Shown here: in pieces, positions 55,241 to 63,865 of the stretch | Layout of the letters: each line of letters opens with the position of its first letter | Position numbering within the stretch: position 1 is the stretch's first letter | NCBI RefSeq assembly: GCF_003362725.1 | Contig: NZ_QKTV01000004.1 | Span: forward strand, 248,001-312,000 | Source: Winogradskyella aurantiaca | Lineage (GTDB): Bacteria > Bacteroidota > Bacteroidia > Flavobacteriales > Flavobacteriaceae | Length of the DNA: 64,000 bases | Reading direction: 5' to 3' | The notes under the pieces: generated by a model | Seen by the model: only the letters and a program-made list of their open reading frames with translations | Databases searched by the model: none | What the model was told of the DNA's origin: nothing | Made by a program: the position numbers and the translations under genes

Positions 55241-55930
55241 ATGCGTCACGTCATCCTAGTTTTTACGGTATTTATGGTCTCTCATATATCACACTCTCAA
55301 ATTTATGAAGTTGGTGTTTTTGGCGGAGGCAGTAATGTTATTGGCGACGTAGGATCAACGCAGTACATTAACCCAAATTCTCTTGCTTTTGGTGCTATAG
55401 CTAAATGGAACAGAAGTCCAAGACACTCCTTTAGAGCATCTGTTATCTTTTCAAAATTACAAGGTAAAGATTCGAAGTCTGGTGATCCGAGAAGACAACA
55501 GCGAAATTACGATTTTGAAACCCAGTCTGTAGAAATCTCTGGAGGTATGGAATTTACATTTCTGGACTTTGACCTTCATGATTCAGCTTTAAAAGTCACA
55601 CCATATTTATACACAGGTATTACTGCGTTGCATCACGATAATTATTTTTTTGATGCAAACGGTATATATACCTCAGAAAATACCAGTAGTTGGGCTTGGG
55701 GTATTCCAATGGTAGTTGGTGTAAAAGCCAATATTACTACGCACTTTATTTTAGCTTTAGAGGTTGGCTTTAGATATACATTTTCCGATGAAATTGACGG
55801 CAGTGTTCCTGATAGTCCCGAACGAAGTAATCTAAGTTTTGGCAATACAAATAGTAATGACTGGTATAATCTTACGGGATTAACTTTAACTTATACCTTT
55901 GGACGACGACCATGTTATTGTAATTTCTAA
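55241..55930 (+). CDS. DUF6089-type outer-membrane beta-barrel protein
   Basis: 229 residues with a signal peptide (SHSQ). Alternating strands with EVGVFGGGSNVIGDVG at the start, HSFRASVIFSKLQG in the middle and a closing LTYTFGRRPCYCNF indicate a small outer-membrane barrel. In Bacteroidota this family is regularly found between nadK and uppS, next to bamA, suggesting a role in outer-membrane biogenesis; this is not proved. Ends 2 bases before uppS. Confidence 0.85.
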   Translation: MRHVILVFTVFMVSHISHSQIYEVGVFGGGSNVIGDVGSTQYINPNSLAFGAIAKWNRSPRHSFRASVIFSKLQGKDSKSGDPRRQQRNYDFETQSVEISGGMEFTFLDFDLHDSALKVTPYLYTGITALHHDNYFFDANGIYTSENTSSWAWGIPMVVGVKANITTHFILALEVGFRYTFSDEIDGSVPDSPERSNLSFGNTNSNDWYNLTGLTLTYTFGRRPCYCNF

Positions 55931-55932
55931 TT

Positions 55933-56676
55933 ATGACCTTAAAGGACCAAATAAATAAAACCAAGCTCCCAGCACATATCGCCATTATTATGGATGGTAA
56001 TGGGCGTTGGGCTAAGCAAAAGGGAATGGTCCGGGTATTTGGTCATGAAAATGGCACAAAGGCAGTACGTCAAGCTGTTGAAGCAAGTGCTGAAATTGGA
56101 ATTAAAAACTTAACACTTTACGCATTCTCGACTGAAAATTGGAATCGACCTAAACTCGAGGTCCAAACCTTGATGAAATTGCTAGTAAAGTCGTTAAAAA
56201 AAGAAATCAAGACCCTTCAGGATAACAAAATTAAGCTTCAAGCAATCGGTCATTTGGAGGATTTACCAAAAAATGCGATTGCAGAGCTTAGATATGTTAT
56301 CGATCAAACTAAGAATAATGAGAATATGACATTAACCTTGGCTTTAAGTTACGGAAGTCGTGATGAAATTGTTAAAGCCTTTAAAGATATTTCAACTAAA
56401 GTTAAAAATAACATAATTTCAGTTGACACTATAGACGAATCCATTATAAATAAGCATCTTTACACGCAAAATTTACCAGATGTTGACCTACTAATCAGGA
56501 CTAGTGGCGAGCACCGAATTAGTAACTTTTTATTATGGCAAATCGCCTACGCTGAATTGTATTTTACAGATATTTTATGGCCAGACTTTGCGAAGGAAGA
56601 CCTATATGAGGCCATATTAAATTATCAAAATAGAGAACGTAGATTTGGAAAGACTAGCGAACAACTTACCTCTTAA
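55933..56676 (+). CDS. uppS: Isoprenyl (undecaprenyl) diphosphate synthase
   Basis: 247 residues, the family size. IAIIMDGNGRWAKQKG holds the catalytic Asp (D21), and LTLYAFSTENWNRP and LLIRTSGEHRISNFLLWQ are the other cis-prenyltransferase signatures. It makes the C55 lipid carrier for peptidoglycan and O-antigen. It overlaps the start of bamA by 32 bases if the TTG start of bamA is used. Confidence 0.96.
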   Translation: MTLKDQINKTKLPAHIAIIMDGNGRWAKQKGMVRVFGHENGTKAVRQAVEASAEIGIKNLTLYAFSTENWNRPKLEVQTLMKLLVKSLKKEIKTLQDNKIKLQAIGHLEDLPKNAIAELRYVIDQTKNNENMTLTLALSYGSRDEIVKAFKDISTKVKNNIISVDTIDESIINKHLYTQNLPDVDLLIRTSGEHRISNFLLWQIAYAELYFTDILWPDFAKEDLYEAILNYQNRERRFGKTSEQLTS

Positions 56677-59221
56677 TATAACATCACTCTTAAAGCACTT
56701 TGTAATGACACTATTTTTTATGGTGTCATTAGTTGTTTCTGCACAATCCACCATTTCCAATTTGGGTGAAAAGTATACCATTAGAGATATAATTGTTACT
56801 GGTAACACATCTTTTAACGCCAATACTATTATTACATTCTCTAGACTTAGAAAAGGGGATGAGATTGTAATTGGTGGCGAAAAAATTGGTGCTGCCGTAA
56901 CCAAACTCTGGGGTTCAAATTTGTTTAGTAATATTGATATTTACCTCACTAATATTGAGGGTAATTTAGCTGATGTCGAAATTTACATTCTAGACTTACC
57001 CGAATTACGTGAGATAACATTGGAGGGAGTTAAAAAAGGTAAAATTGAAGAAACCCTTAATGAAAACAACCTTAAAGCCGGTGTTAAGGTTACAGAAAAC
57101 CTCATTGCTACCACAAGAAACTACCTTACAGAAAAATATCAAAAGAAGGGTTTTTATAACACCAAAGTAAATATCATCACGAGAGAAGTACAGGACTCTG
57201 TTGAAAAACAGCGGGTTGATATGTTTGTTGGTGTTGATAAGGGTGAAAAGGTTAAGGTGAAATCCATTACCATTAATGGTAATAATCGCTTGTCAGACAG
57301 CAAGGTGAGAGGTGCTATGAAGAACACGAAAAAGAAGATGCTTTTACGTTTCTACAAGCGGTCTAAATACGTTGAAGAGGATTATCAAGAAGATTTAAAA
57401 AATATCATTGACTTATACAAAGAAAACGGATATCGCGATGCACGTATTTTAAGTGACTCACTAATTGTTCATGATAAGAAGAATATCTCATTGGTTATAA
57501 ACCTTGATGAAGGAGAACAATATCGCTATGGTAAAATTGACTTTGTAGGAAATACAGTTTTCGGTGATGAAACCTTAGGCGCCATTTTGGGTATTGGATC
57601 GGGTGATACCTATAACGGTGTAGAATTAAGACAGCGTATCATGGATGATAGTAAACCAGATGCTCTTGACCTGACAAATTTGTATCAGAACAATGGTTAT
57701 ATGTTTTCTCAGATTAATGCTGTGGAGGTTAGTGCAGAAGGCAACACAATTGATTTAGAGGTGCGAATTATTGAAGGTAAGCCTGCTTATTTTAATAATG
57801 TGACTATTACTGGAAACGATGTTACCAACGACAGAGTAATCTATCGTGAGATCAGAACAAGACCTGGTGATCTTTATAGTAAGGCTAATATCATTAGAAC
57901 AATACGAGAATTAGGTGCACTCGGATTCTTTGACCCACAGCAACTAACACCTAATATTACAAATCCTAACCCAGTTGATGGCACACTTGACATTGAATAT
58001 GCAGTTGTAGAAGCAGGATCAAGTCAAATTGAGCTCCAAGGAGGATACGGAGGCGGAGGTTTTATTGGAACTTTAGGACTTTCCTTTAATAATTTTTCAA
58101 TTAAGAACATATTTAATAAGGAGGCCTATACACCTGTTCCAAGAGGAGATGGACAAAGTCTTGCTCTGAGGCTTCAAGTGAGTCAGTTTTTTCAAACGTT
58201 TAGCTTTTCATTTGCCGAGCCATGGTTTGGCGGTAGAAAACCAACCCAACTGTCAACATCCTTATCCTATTCGAGGCAGTTTTTATTCGATCCTATATCT
58301 CGAAATGCCGATAGAGACCGGAGTTTTAATATTATAGGAATTACATTTGGTAAGTCCAATCGATTATCAGACCCTGATGATTATTTTGTACTATCTCAAG
58401 CACTGAGTTTTCAAAACTATGATTTAAATAACTACAGAACACAGTTATTTACATTTGAAAATGGCTACTCCAATAACCTTTCCTACACCATAGCATTGAA
58501 CAGAAACAACACCTATACAGATCCAGTTTATCCATTAGGAGGTTCTAATTTTCTGGTATCACTTAAGTTTTCTCCCCCGTATTCCTTATTTGACGGAAGA
58601 GATTATAAAGCCCTTGCTGAGGAACGTGAATTACTAGATCCAGGAGATCCTGATGATCTTACACGTATTGCTCAGATTGACCAGCAACGTTTTGATTGGT
58701 TGGAATTCTACAAGGTTAAATTTAAGTTTGATTGGTATCAGGAATTGGCAAAAAAATTAGTACTCAGACCAAGTATCGAATTTGGGTTCCTCGGTGCTTA
58801 CAATCAAGACAGAGGAGTAATTCCATTTGAACGCTTCTTCTTAGGAGGTGATGGACTTGGTAATTTCGCACTAGACGGAAGAGAAGTAATTCAGCTACGA
58901 GGATACCCTAACCAATCCTTATCAACAGTAGATGGAAGTTCTATATACAACAAATTTTCGCTGGAACTCAGATATCCAATAACATTGGGGGCTCAAGCCA
59001 AGATTTATGGATTGACCTTTTTAGAAGGGGGATCCTCATTTGTAGATTTCAAAAATTTTAGTCCGTTTAGATTAAACAGATCTGCTGGTTTAGGGTTACG
59101 TGTATTCATGCCAGCATTTGGATTATTAGGTATTGATTTTGGTTATGGATTTGATCCATTACCAGGATTAACACAACCTAATGGATGGGAAACACACTTT
59201 ATAATTGGACAGCAGTTTTAA
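56645..59221 (+). CDS. bamA: Outer-membrane assembly factor BamA
   Basis: 858 residues. POTRA domains follow the signal peptide (YTIRDIIVTGNTSFNANTI; VKVKSITINGNNRLSDSKVRGAMK). The C-terminal barrel has ERFFLGGDGLG, a variant of the RFFAGG motif, and LGIDFGYGFD. It folds barrel proteins into the outer membrane. The start is doubtful: the first ATG (56705) gives a hydrophobic but uncharged signal peptide, while the TTG (56645) adds a basic N-region and overlaps uppS. Essential housekeeping gene in a Bacteroidota-typical place. Confidence 0.93.
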   Translation: MERLANNLPLNITSLLKHFVMTLFFMVSLVVSAQSTISNLGEKYTIRDIIVTGNTSFNANTIITFSRLRKGDEIVIGGEKIGAAVTKLWGSNLFSNIDIYLTNIEGNLADVEIYILDLPELREITLEGVKKGKIEETLNENNLKAGVKVTENLIATTRNYLTEKYQKKGFYNTKVNIITREVQDSVEKQRVDMFVGVDKGEKVKVKSITINGNNRLSDSKVRGAMKNTKKKMLLRFYKRSKYVEEDYQEDLKNIIDLYKENGYRDARILSDSLIVHDKKNISLVINLDEGEQYRYGKIDFVGNTVFGDETLGAILGIGSGDTYNGVELRQRIMDDSKPDALDLTNLYQNNGYMFSQINAVEVSAEGNTIDLEVRIIEGKPAYFNNVTITGNDVTNDRVIYREIRTRPGDLYSKANIIRTIRELGALGFFDPQQLTPNITNPNPVDGTLDIEYAVVEAGSSQIELQGGYGGGGFIGTLGLSFNNFSIKNIFNKEAYTPVPRGDGQSLALRLQVSQFFQTFSFSFAEPWFGGRKPTQLSTSLSYSRQFLFDPISRNADRDRSFNIIGITFGKSNRLSDPDDYFVLSQALSFQNYDLNNYRTQLFTFENGYSNNLSYTIALNRNNTYTDPVYPLGGSNFLVSLKFSPPYSLFDGRDYKALAEERELLDPGDPDDLTRIAQIDQQRFDWLEFYKVKFKFDWYQELAKKLVLRPSIEFGFLGAYNQDRGVIPFERFFLGGDGLGNFALDGREVIQLRGYPNQSLSTVDGSSIYNKFSLELRYPITLGAQAKIYGLTFLEGGSSFVDFKNFSPFRLNRSAGLGLRVFMPAFGLLGIDFGYGFDPLPGLTQPNGWETHFIIGQQF

Positions 59222-59224
59222 GTT

Positions 59225-59240
59225 TGGCACGGTATTTTCT
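59225..59240 (+). promoter_or_regulatory. Sigma-54-like -24/-12 element before ompH
   Basis: TGGCAC-N5-TTTCT differs from the sigma-54 consensus TGGCAC-N5-TTGCW at one base. It starts just beyond the bamA stop and would give a leader of about 125 bases. Whether an rpoN gene is present cannot be seen here. Confidence 0.35.
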
Positions 59241-59312
59241 TAGGTCAGACTGTGGTTTTCAAGTTGATGCCAAAATTTTTAATGATTTATTTCGTTAATT
59301 TGATGTATAATT

Positions 59313-59360
59313 GCACCGTCTTTTACCTATGGGATCACATTTGTTTTGCTTTTACGGTGC
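59313..59360 (+). other. Inverted repeat in the ompH leader
   Basis: GCACCGT (59313-59319) and ACGGTGC (59354-59360) enclose 34 bases and end 16 bases before the start at 59377. A large-loop RNA hairpin could influence translation; it is not a terminator, as no T-run follows. Confidence 0.3.
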
Positions 59361-59376
59361 GCAGGCTAAATCAACA

Positions 59377-60564
59377 ATGAAAATAACTAAGTACAACGTT
59401 CTTTTTTTATTATTCTTTTTTGCATGCTTTTGCAATACCCTTAAGGCTCAAAAGAGTATACGAATTGGCTATATTGACACTGAATACATTTTAGAAAATA
59501 TTCCCGATTATCAGGAGGCTACAAGACAATTGGATCAGCGAATCGCCAAATGGAAAACGGAGGCTGAAACCAAACTCAAGGATATTGAGCAAAAGAAAAA
59601 ACAGCTTGAAAACGAAAGTGTATTACTGACGAAGGAGTTGTATGACGAACGAATGGAAGAAATTGCTTTTGAAGAAGCTGAAGTATTAAATTTTCAGGAA
59701 AAACGATTTGGACCAAACGGCGATGTGTTCTTACAAAAACGCCAACTTATGCAGCCGATCCAAGATCAAATTTATGCTGCCGTTCAAGACATAGCAGATC
59801 GCAGAAAGTATGATTTTATTTTTGATAAAAACTCAGATTTTTTGATGCTCTACTCGGCCGAGCGTTATGATATAAGTGATTTAGTAATTAGAACCATAAC
59901 ACGCGCTGATCGACGGAAGCAAGCTAATAGTTTTGATGAACGCAAAGCGTTGAGAGAAGAAGAAGCTATCGATTCAAAGACCTTTGAGGAAATTGAACGA
60001 GAAACTGAAATTGCCACACAGCAAGCAAAAAGAGACAGTCTACTTTCAGACAGACGTGCTCAAAGAGAAGCGGACCTTGCTGAACGAAAACGTCTTCAGG
60101 ATTCAGCCAGAGAGGCTAGGAAAGCAGAAGCTCAAGCAAGACGCCAAAAAGCATTGGATGAGCGCAATGCAAGAAACAATCCTGTAGAACAGAAAGATTC
60201 TGTGTCATCAGATGCAGCAGGAAAAGCGGCTGTAGGTGCTGCTGCAACGTTACCACCAGCAGGTTCTGATGCTAAATCCGTTGGTAAAGAAGCAACGAAT
60301 AAAGCATCCTCAGAGGCCGAATCAACAGAAAAAACAGCAGCGCAACTTCAAGAAGAAAGAAGACAACAAAAGCTACAAGAACGTGAAGAACGTCGAAAAG
60401 CTCTTGAGGAACGAAAAAAGAAAATTTTGGAACAACGACAAAAAGCAAGAGACGAGCGCGCTTTAAAAGCTAAGAGAGCTGATTCAATTGCCAAGGCCAA
60501 GAAAGAGGCGGAGAAGAAGGAAAAAGAGGAAAATGAAGAAGAGAATGTTGAAAACGATAATTAA
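59377..60564 (+). CDS. Long OmpH/Skp-family periplasmic chaperone-like protein
   Basis: 395 residues from MKITKYNVLF, with a signal peptide (to about residue 25, TLKAQ). The N-terminal half is Skp/OmpH-like (SIRIGYIDTEYILENIPDYQEA, RKYDFIFDKNSD). Unusually, the C-terminal half is a long Arg/Lys/Glu/Ala-rich coiled-coil-like stretch (repeats such as QEERRQQKLQEREERRK), with an Ala/Gly/Thr linker between. Skp normally has about 160 residues, so this is a long variant. It is between bamA and a normal ompH, so a role in outer-membrane protein delivery is likely. An upstream in-frame ATG (59311) is less fitting. Confidence 0.88.
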   Translation: MKITKYNVLFLLFFFACFCNTLKAQKSIRIGYIDTEYILENIPDYQEATRQLDQRIAKWKTEAETKLKDIEQKKKQLENESVLLTKELYDERMEEIAFEEAEVLNFQEKRFGPNGDVFLQKRQLMQPIQDQIYAAVQDIADRRKYDFIFDKNSDFLMLYSAERYDISDLVIRTITRADRRKQANSFDERKALREEEAIDSKTFEEIERETEIATQQAKRDSLLSDRRAQREADLAERKRLQDSAREARKAEAQARRQKALDERNARNNPVEQKDSVSSDAAGKAAVGAAATLPPAGSDAKSVGKEATNKASSEAESTEKTAAQLQEERRQQKLQEREERRKALEERKKKILEQRQKARDERALKAKRADSIAKAKKEAEKKEKEENEEENVENDN

Positions 60565-60613
60565 TAATAACTAGTAAATAACAATTAATATATAACAAGT
60601 AATACACGAAGAA

Positions 60614-61123
60614 ATGAAACAATTTAAATCATTAGTATTTGCAACGTTGCTTTTTGTTGGGGCAGTAAGTTTTAGTGGAGCGCAGAGTAAAATTGCACAT
60701 ATTAACACTCAGGAGCTGATTGAAGCAATGCCGGAAATGAAGACCGCTGAGGCTGAAATACAAAAATTGGGTAAGACTTACGAAGCTGAAATTCAAGCTT
60801 CTCTTACTGAACTTCAAAATAAGGCTAAGCAATACCAAGCTGAAGCGGAAGCGCAAACGCAAGAGGAAAATGAAAAGCGTGCTGTAGAAATAGATGGAAT
60901 GCGTCAAAGTATTGCACAATATCAGCAACAAGCACAGCAGGATATTGAAAAGAAAAAGTTTGAATTACTAAAACCAATTACAGATAAAGCCAAAGCTGCA
61001 ATTCAAAAAGTGGCTAGAGCTCAAGGGTTCCAATATGTCATTGATTCAACCGAAGGTGGTGGAGTAATCCTAGCTGATGGAAAAGATCTTTTGGCTGATG
61101 TAAAAAAAGAATTAGGATTTTAA
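60614..61123 (+). CDS. OmpH/Skp-family periplasmic chaperone
   Basis: 169 residues, the usual Skp length, with a signal peptide (SFSGAQ). SKIAHINTQELIEAMPEMKTA and GFQYVIDSTEGGGVILADG are family ends, with coiled-coil helices rich in Gln/Glu/Lys between. It carries unfolded outer-membrane proteins across the periplasm to BamA. It lies 49 bases after the longer paralogue, from which it differs strongly in length; a terminator follows. Confidence 0.93.
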   Translation: MKQFKSLVFATLLFVGAVSFSGAQSKIAHINTQELIEAMPEMKTAEAEIQKLGKTYEAEIQASLTELQNKAKQYQAEAEAQTQEENEKRAVEIDGMRQSIAQYQQQAQQDIEKKKFELLKPITDKAKAAIQKVARAQGFQYVIDSTEGGGVILADGKDLLADVKKELGF

Positions 61124-61144
61124 GCAATTGAATAAATTCCTTTG

Positions 61145-61173
61145 AAGCCACTCCAATCGGAGTGGCTTTTTTT
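61145..61173 (+). terminator. Terminator after ompH
   Basis: 10-bp perfect stem (61145-61154 with 61159-61168), loop AATC, followed by a T-run (61167-61173). It ends only 8 bases before the murI start codon. Confidence 0.92.
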
Positions 61174-61181
61174 ATTTTTAC

Positions 61182-61961
61182 ATGATGACAAAACCCATTG
61201 GTATTTTCGATTCTGGCGTTGGCGGTACTTCTATCCTCGAAGAAATTCATGACTTGCTTCCCAACGAAAACATTATCTACTTGGCAGACAGTAAGAACGC
61301 TCCATATGGTGACAGATCATCTGAGGAGATTAAAGAACTAAGTATTAAGAATACAGAATTCTTATTAGCAAGAGAATGTAAAATTATAGTTGTAGCATGC
61401 AATACAGCCACCACTAACGCCATTGATAACCTTAGGTCACAATATGAACTCCCATTTGTAGGAATAGAACCAGCTATTAAACCAGCTGCCTTACATACAA
61501 AAACCAATACCATCGGGATCCTGGCAACTAAGGGAACTTTGAGTAGTCGTTTATTTCACAAAACATCTAATCTTTTTGCCAGCGATATTGAAGTTATCGA
61601 ACAAATTGGTGAGGGAATCGTGAGACTCATTGAAGAGGGTCTGTTAGAGTCGCAAGAAATGGTTGATCTCCTACAGACCTACTTGGACCCTATGATAACA
61701 GCAAATATTGATTATTTAGTGCTTGGATGTACCCACTACAGTTATCTTATCCCTTTACTAACAAAGTTACTGCCACAGAGTGTCACCATAATCGATTCTG
61801 GCGAAGCCGTGGCCCGGCAGACAAAACATCTTCTCAGAAAGAATGGATTACTGTCAAATTCTACCAAAAAAGGAACGGTTTCCCTGCTAACAAATGGTAA
61901 TCCTGAAATTATAAAGACAATTACCCGACATAAATATCAAGTAACCCAAGAAAGGTTTTAA
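61182..61961 (+). CDS. murI: Glutamate racemase
   Basis: 259 residues. IGIFDSGVGGTSIL (D10, S11), VVACNTATTNA (C73) and VLGCTHYSYLI (C183, H185) are the active-site motifs, with the two Cys acting as acid/base pair. It makes D-glutamate for peptidoglycan in the cytoplasm. Two ATG codons (61182, 61185) may start it. The start is 8 bases after a strong terminator, so expression must rely on read-through or on a promoter hidden in that hairpin. Last gene of the Bacteroidota envelope block. Confidence 0.95.
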   Translation: MMTKPIGIFDSGVGGTSILEEIHDLLPNENIIYLADSKNAPYGDRSSEEIKELSIKNTEFLLARECKIIVVACNTATTNAIDNLRSQYELPFVGIEPAIKPAALHTKTNTIGILATKGTLSSRLFHKTSNLFASDIEVIEQIGEGIVRLIEEGLLESQEMVDLLQTYLDPMITANIDYLVLGCTHYSYLIPLLTKLLPQSVTIIDSGEAVARQTKHLLRKNGLLSNSTKKGTVSLLTNGNPEIIKTITRHKYQVTQERF

Positions 61962-61966
61962 ACCCT

Positions 61967-62338
61967 ATGCCAGGTAAATTAGTTTTTGTTTACAACGCAG
62001 ATTCTGGAATATTAAATGCAGTCATGGACTCGGCGCACAAATTAATAAGTCCATCTACCTATTCTTGTAGTCTTTGTGCTCTTACCTATCACACCTTTGG
62101 AGAAAAGAAACTCTGGAAGAAATTCCGCAAAGAAAGTTCTTTAGAATTGGATTTTCTGCATAAAGATGAATTTGAAAATAAATATCCAGATCAGAATCAC
62201 GAATTACCAGTCATTTTCTATGAAGAAGATTCAGACCTTACTATGATTATGACAAATAAAGAATTGAATAGCACAAAAGATTTAAGAAGTTTAATCGAAA
62301 CCCTTACTCAGAGGTATCAAACCAACTTGAATAGGTAA
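61967..62338 (+). CDS. Small conserved protein with CxxC motif, unknown function
   Basis: 123 residues, soluble and without signal peptide. Near the N-terminus LVFVYNADSGILNAVMDSAHKLISPSTYSCSLCALTY has a CSLC motif (C34, C37), possibly redox-active or metal-binding. The rest is charged and helical. Similar short proteins seem to occur in flavobacteria, but I know of no tested function. It lies 5 bases after murI, probably co-transcribed. Its 3' end overlaps the convergent carbonic-anhydrase-like gene by 35 bases. Confidence 0.7.
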   Translation: MPGKLVFVYNADSGILNAVMDSAHKLISPSTYSCSLCALTYHTFGEKKLWKKFRKESSLELDFLHKDEFENKYPDQNHELPVIFYEEDSDLTMIMTNKELNSTKDLRSLIETLTQRYQTNLNR

Positions 62339-62825
62339 CGTAATTATTGGCTATTCTGTCGATTTCACCTGATAATAATTCCGGACTCACATCTTTGATC
62401 TTCTTAGCTGGGGTGCCAGCATATATACTTCCAGCTTCCACATAAGTTCCTTTAGTAACAACAGCACCTGCCGCAATTATAGAATTACTTTCAATAATAC
62501 AGTCATCCATAACAATACTTCCCATTCCAATAAGAACATTGTCCTTAATAGTGCAACCGTGAATAATGGCATTATGGCCAACAGAAACATTATCACCAAT
62601 ATTAGTGGGTGACTTCTGATATGTGGCGTGAATAACAGCCCCATCCTGAATATTCACTTTATTACCAATTTTAATGTAATGCACGTCACCTCTAATCACC
62701 GCGTTAAACCAAACACTGCATTGCATCCCCAAAGATACTTCTCCTACTATAGTAGCATTTTCGGCTATAAAACAATCGGATGGAATAACTGGAAATTGAC
62801 CTTTAACGGGAAGAATAACCGGCAT
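62304..62825 (-). CDS. Gamma carbonic anhydrase-like hexapeptide-repeat protein
   Basis: 173 residues, a left-handed beta-helix. Repeats such as VWFNAVIRGDVHYIKIGNKVNIQDG and VSVGHNAIIHGCTI carry the metal His triad (H66, H84, H89). The three His match gamma carbonic anhydrases, but many members (YrdA/CaiE-like) have no shown activity. It acts as a cytoplasmic trimer. Its 3' end overlaps the murI-side gene by 35 bases, tail to tail. Confidence 0.88.
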   Translation of the reverse strand: MPVILPVKGQFPVIPSDCFIAENATIVGEVSLGMQCSVWFNAVIRGDVHYIKIGNKVNIQDGAVIHATYQKSPTNIGDNVSVGHNAIIHGCTIKDNVLIGMGSIVMDDCIIESNSIIAAGAVVTKGTYVEAGSIYAGTPAKKIKDVSPELLSGEIDRIANNYVTYSSWFDTSE

Positions 62826-62852
62826 AACTGAAACTAAAATTGTGAATAATAC

Positions 62853-63860
62853 TTAATTAACGGCTGGACAGTTACACTCAAATTTCTTTCTTCTACAACC
62901 AAAGTTGTAACCTAGTGTAAGTTGATGGAATCCACCCGTATTAAAATTCACCGTATTGGCTTGATAGGTATAGGTATAAGCAAAAACAAATTGCTTGTAA
63001 TCAATTCCTAGAAAAGGCGTAATGCCTTGAAAATTTTCACCAGCTGCCTGATCACCACCAAGGACATTAGCGCTATCTAATGCCAACCTATAAGATAATC
63101 CACCCCAGACTTTTCCAAAATTCATTTCTTTATATGCCTTAAAATTAAAATCAAAAGAACTTTCGGAAGTAGCGTCTCGCCTCATAAACATAATGGATGG
63201 CTCGTAACTCCACTCACTGCCATATTTATTTATTACATAACCAGCTGATACTAGATATGTTCTCAAATTTCTAAACTCTAAACCTTGTTCATTAAAATTA
63301 ATACCATCGTTCTCAAGTAAATTTTTTACTGTCGCATGGGCGTAGAAATCTAAATAATGATAAGAAAAGCCAACATCTATATTGAAGTTTGTTGCCGATT
63401 GTACCTGACCAGATACAATCTGATCAAAATCACCTGGGGCAAGCCAAGATGTTTCGTCTACCGTATATTGTAAAAACCCTGCATTGATACCGAAGGACAA
63501 CATATTAAGATCGATTTCATTTCTTGAAAACATCAAATGGTAAGCGAAAGAAGCATATCCTCCTATAGTTGAATGGTAACCATTTTCGTCATTGAAGAAA
63601 ATACCACCAATACCAACAGGACCTTCACCAACACGACCATTAGCACTTACCGTTTGTAAATTTGGAGCATTATCCACACCAAACCACTGGTTTCTTGCTG
63701 TTAGTCTTATCTTAGCACAATTAGCAACACCAGCCATAGACGGGTGTATTAAATAATAATTATCTGTCAAATAATCTGAATAAACTGGAACCCCCTCTTG
63801 TGCAAATCCGAACGAAGTAGTGAGGGTGATTAATGCTATTAACCAATACTTTTTAAACAT
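62853..63860 (-). CDS. PorP/SprF-family T9SS outer-membrane protein
   Basis: 335 residues with a signal peptide (GFAQ). VYSDYLTDNYYLIHPSMAGVANCAKIRLTARNQWFG is the typical N-terminus, and the rest is an outer-membrane barrel ending in a Cys-rich tail (FGCRRKKFECNCPAVN). PorP/SprF proteins hold T9SS-exported adhesins on the cell. It starts 5 bases after the stop of a T9SS type B protein, the usual partner arrangement in gliding bacteria. Confidence 0.93.
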   Translation of the reverse strand: MFKKYWLIALITLTTSFGFAQEGVPVYSDYLTDNYYLIHPSMAGVANCAKIRLTARNQWFGVDNAPNLQTVSANGRVGEGPVGIGGIFFNDENGYHSTIGGYASFAYHLMFSRNEIDLNMLSFGINAGFLQYTVDETSWLAPGDFDQIVSGQVQSATNFNIDVGFSYHYLDFYAHATVKNLLENDGINFNEQGLEFRNLRTYLVSAGYVINKYGSEWSYEPSIMFMRRDATSESSFDFNFKAYKEMNFGKVWGGLSYRLALDSANVLGGDQAAGENFQGITPFLGIDYKQFVFAYTYTYQANTVNFNTGGFHQLTLGYNFGCRRKKFECNCPAVN

Positions 63861-63865
63861 AATAA

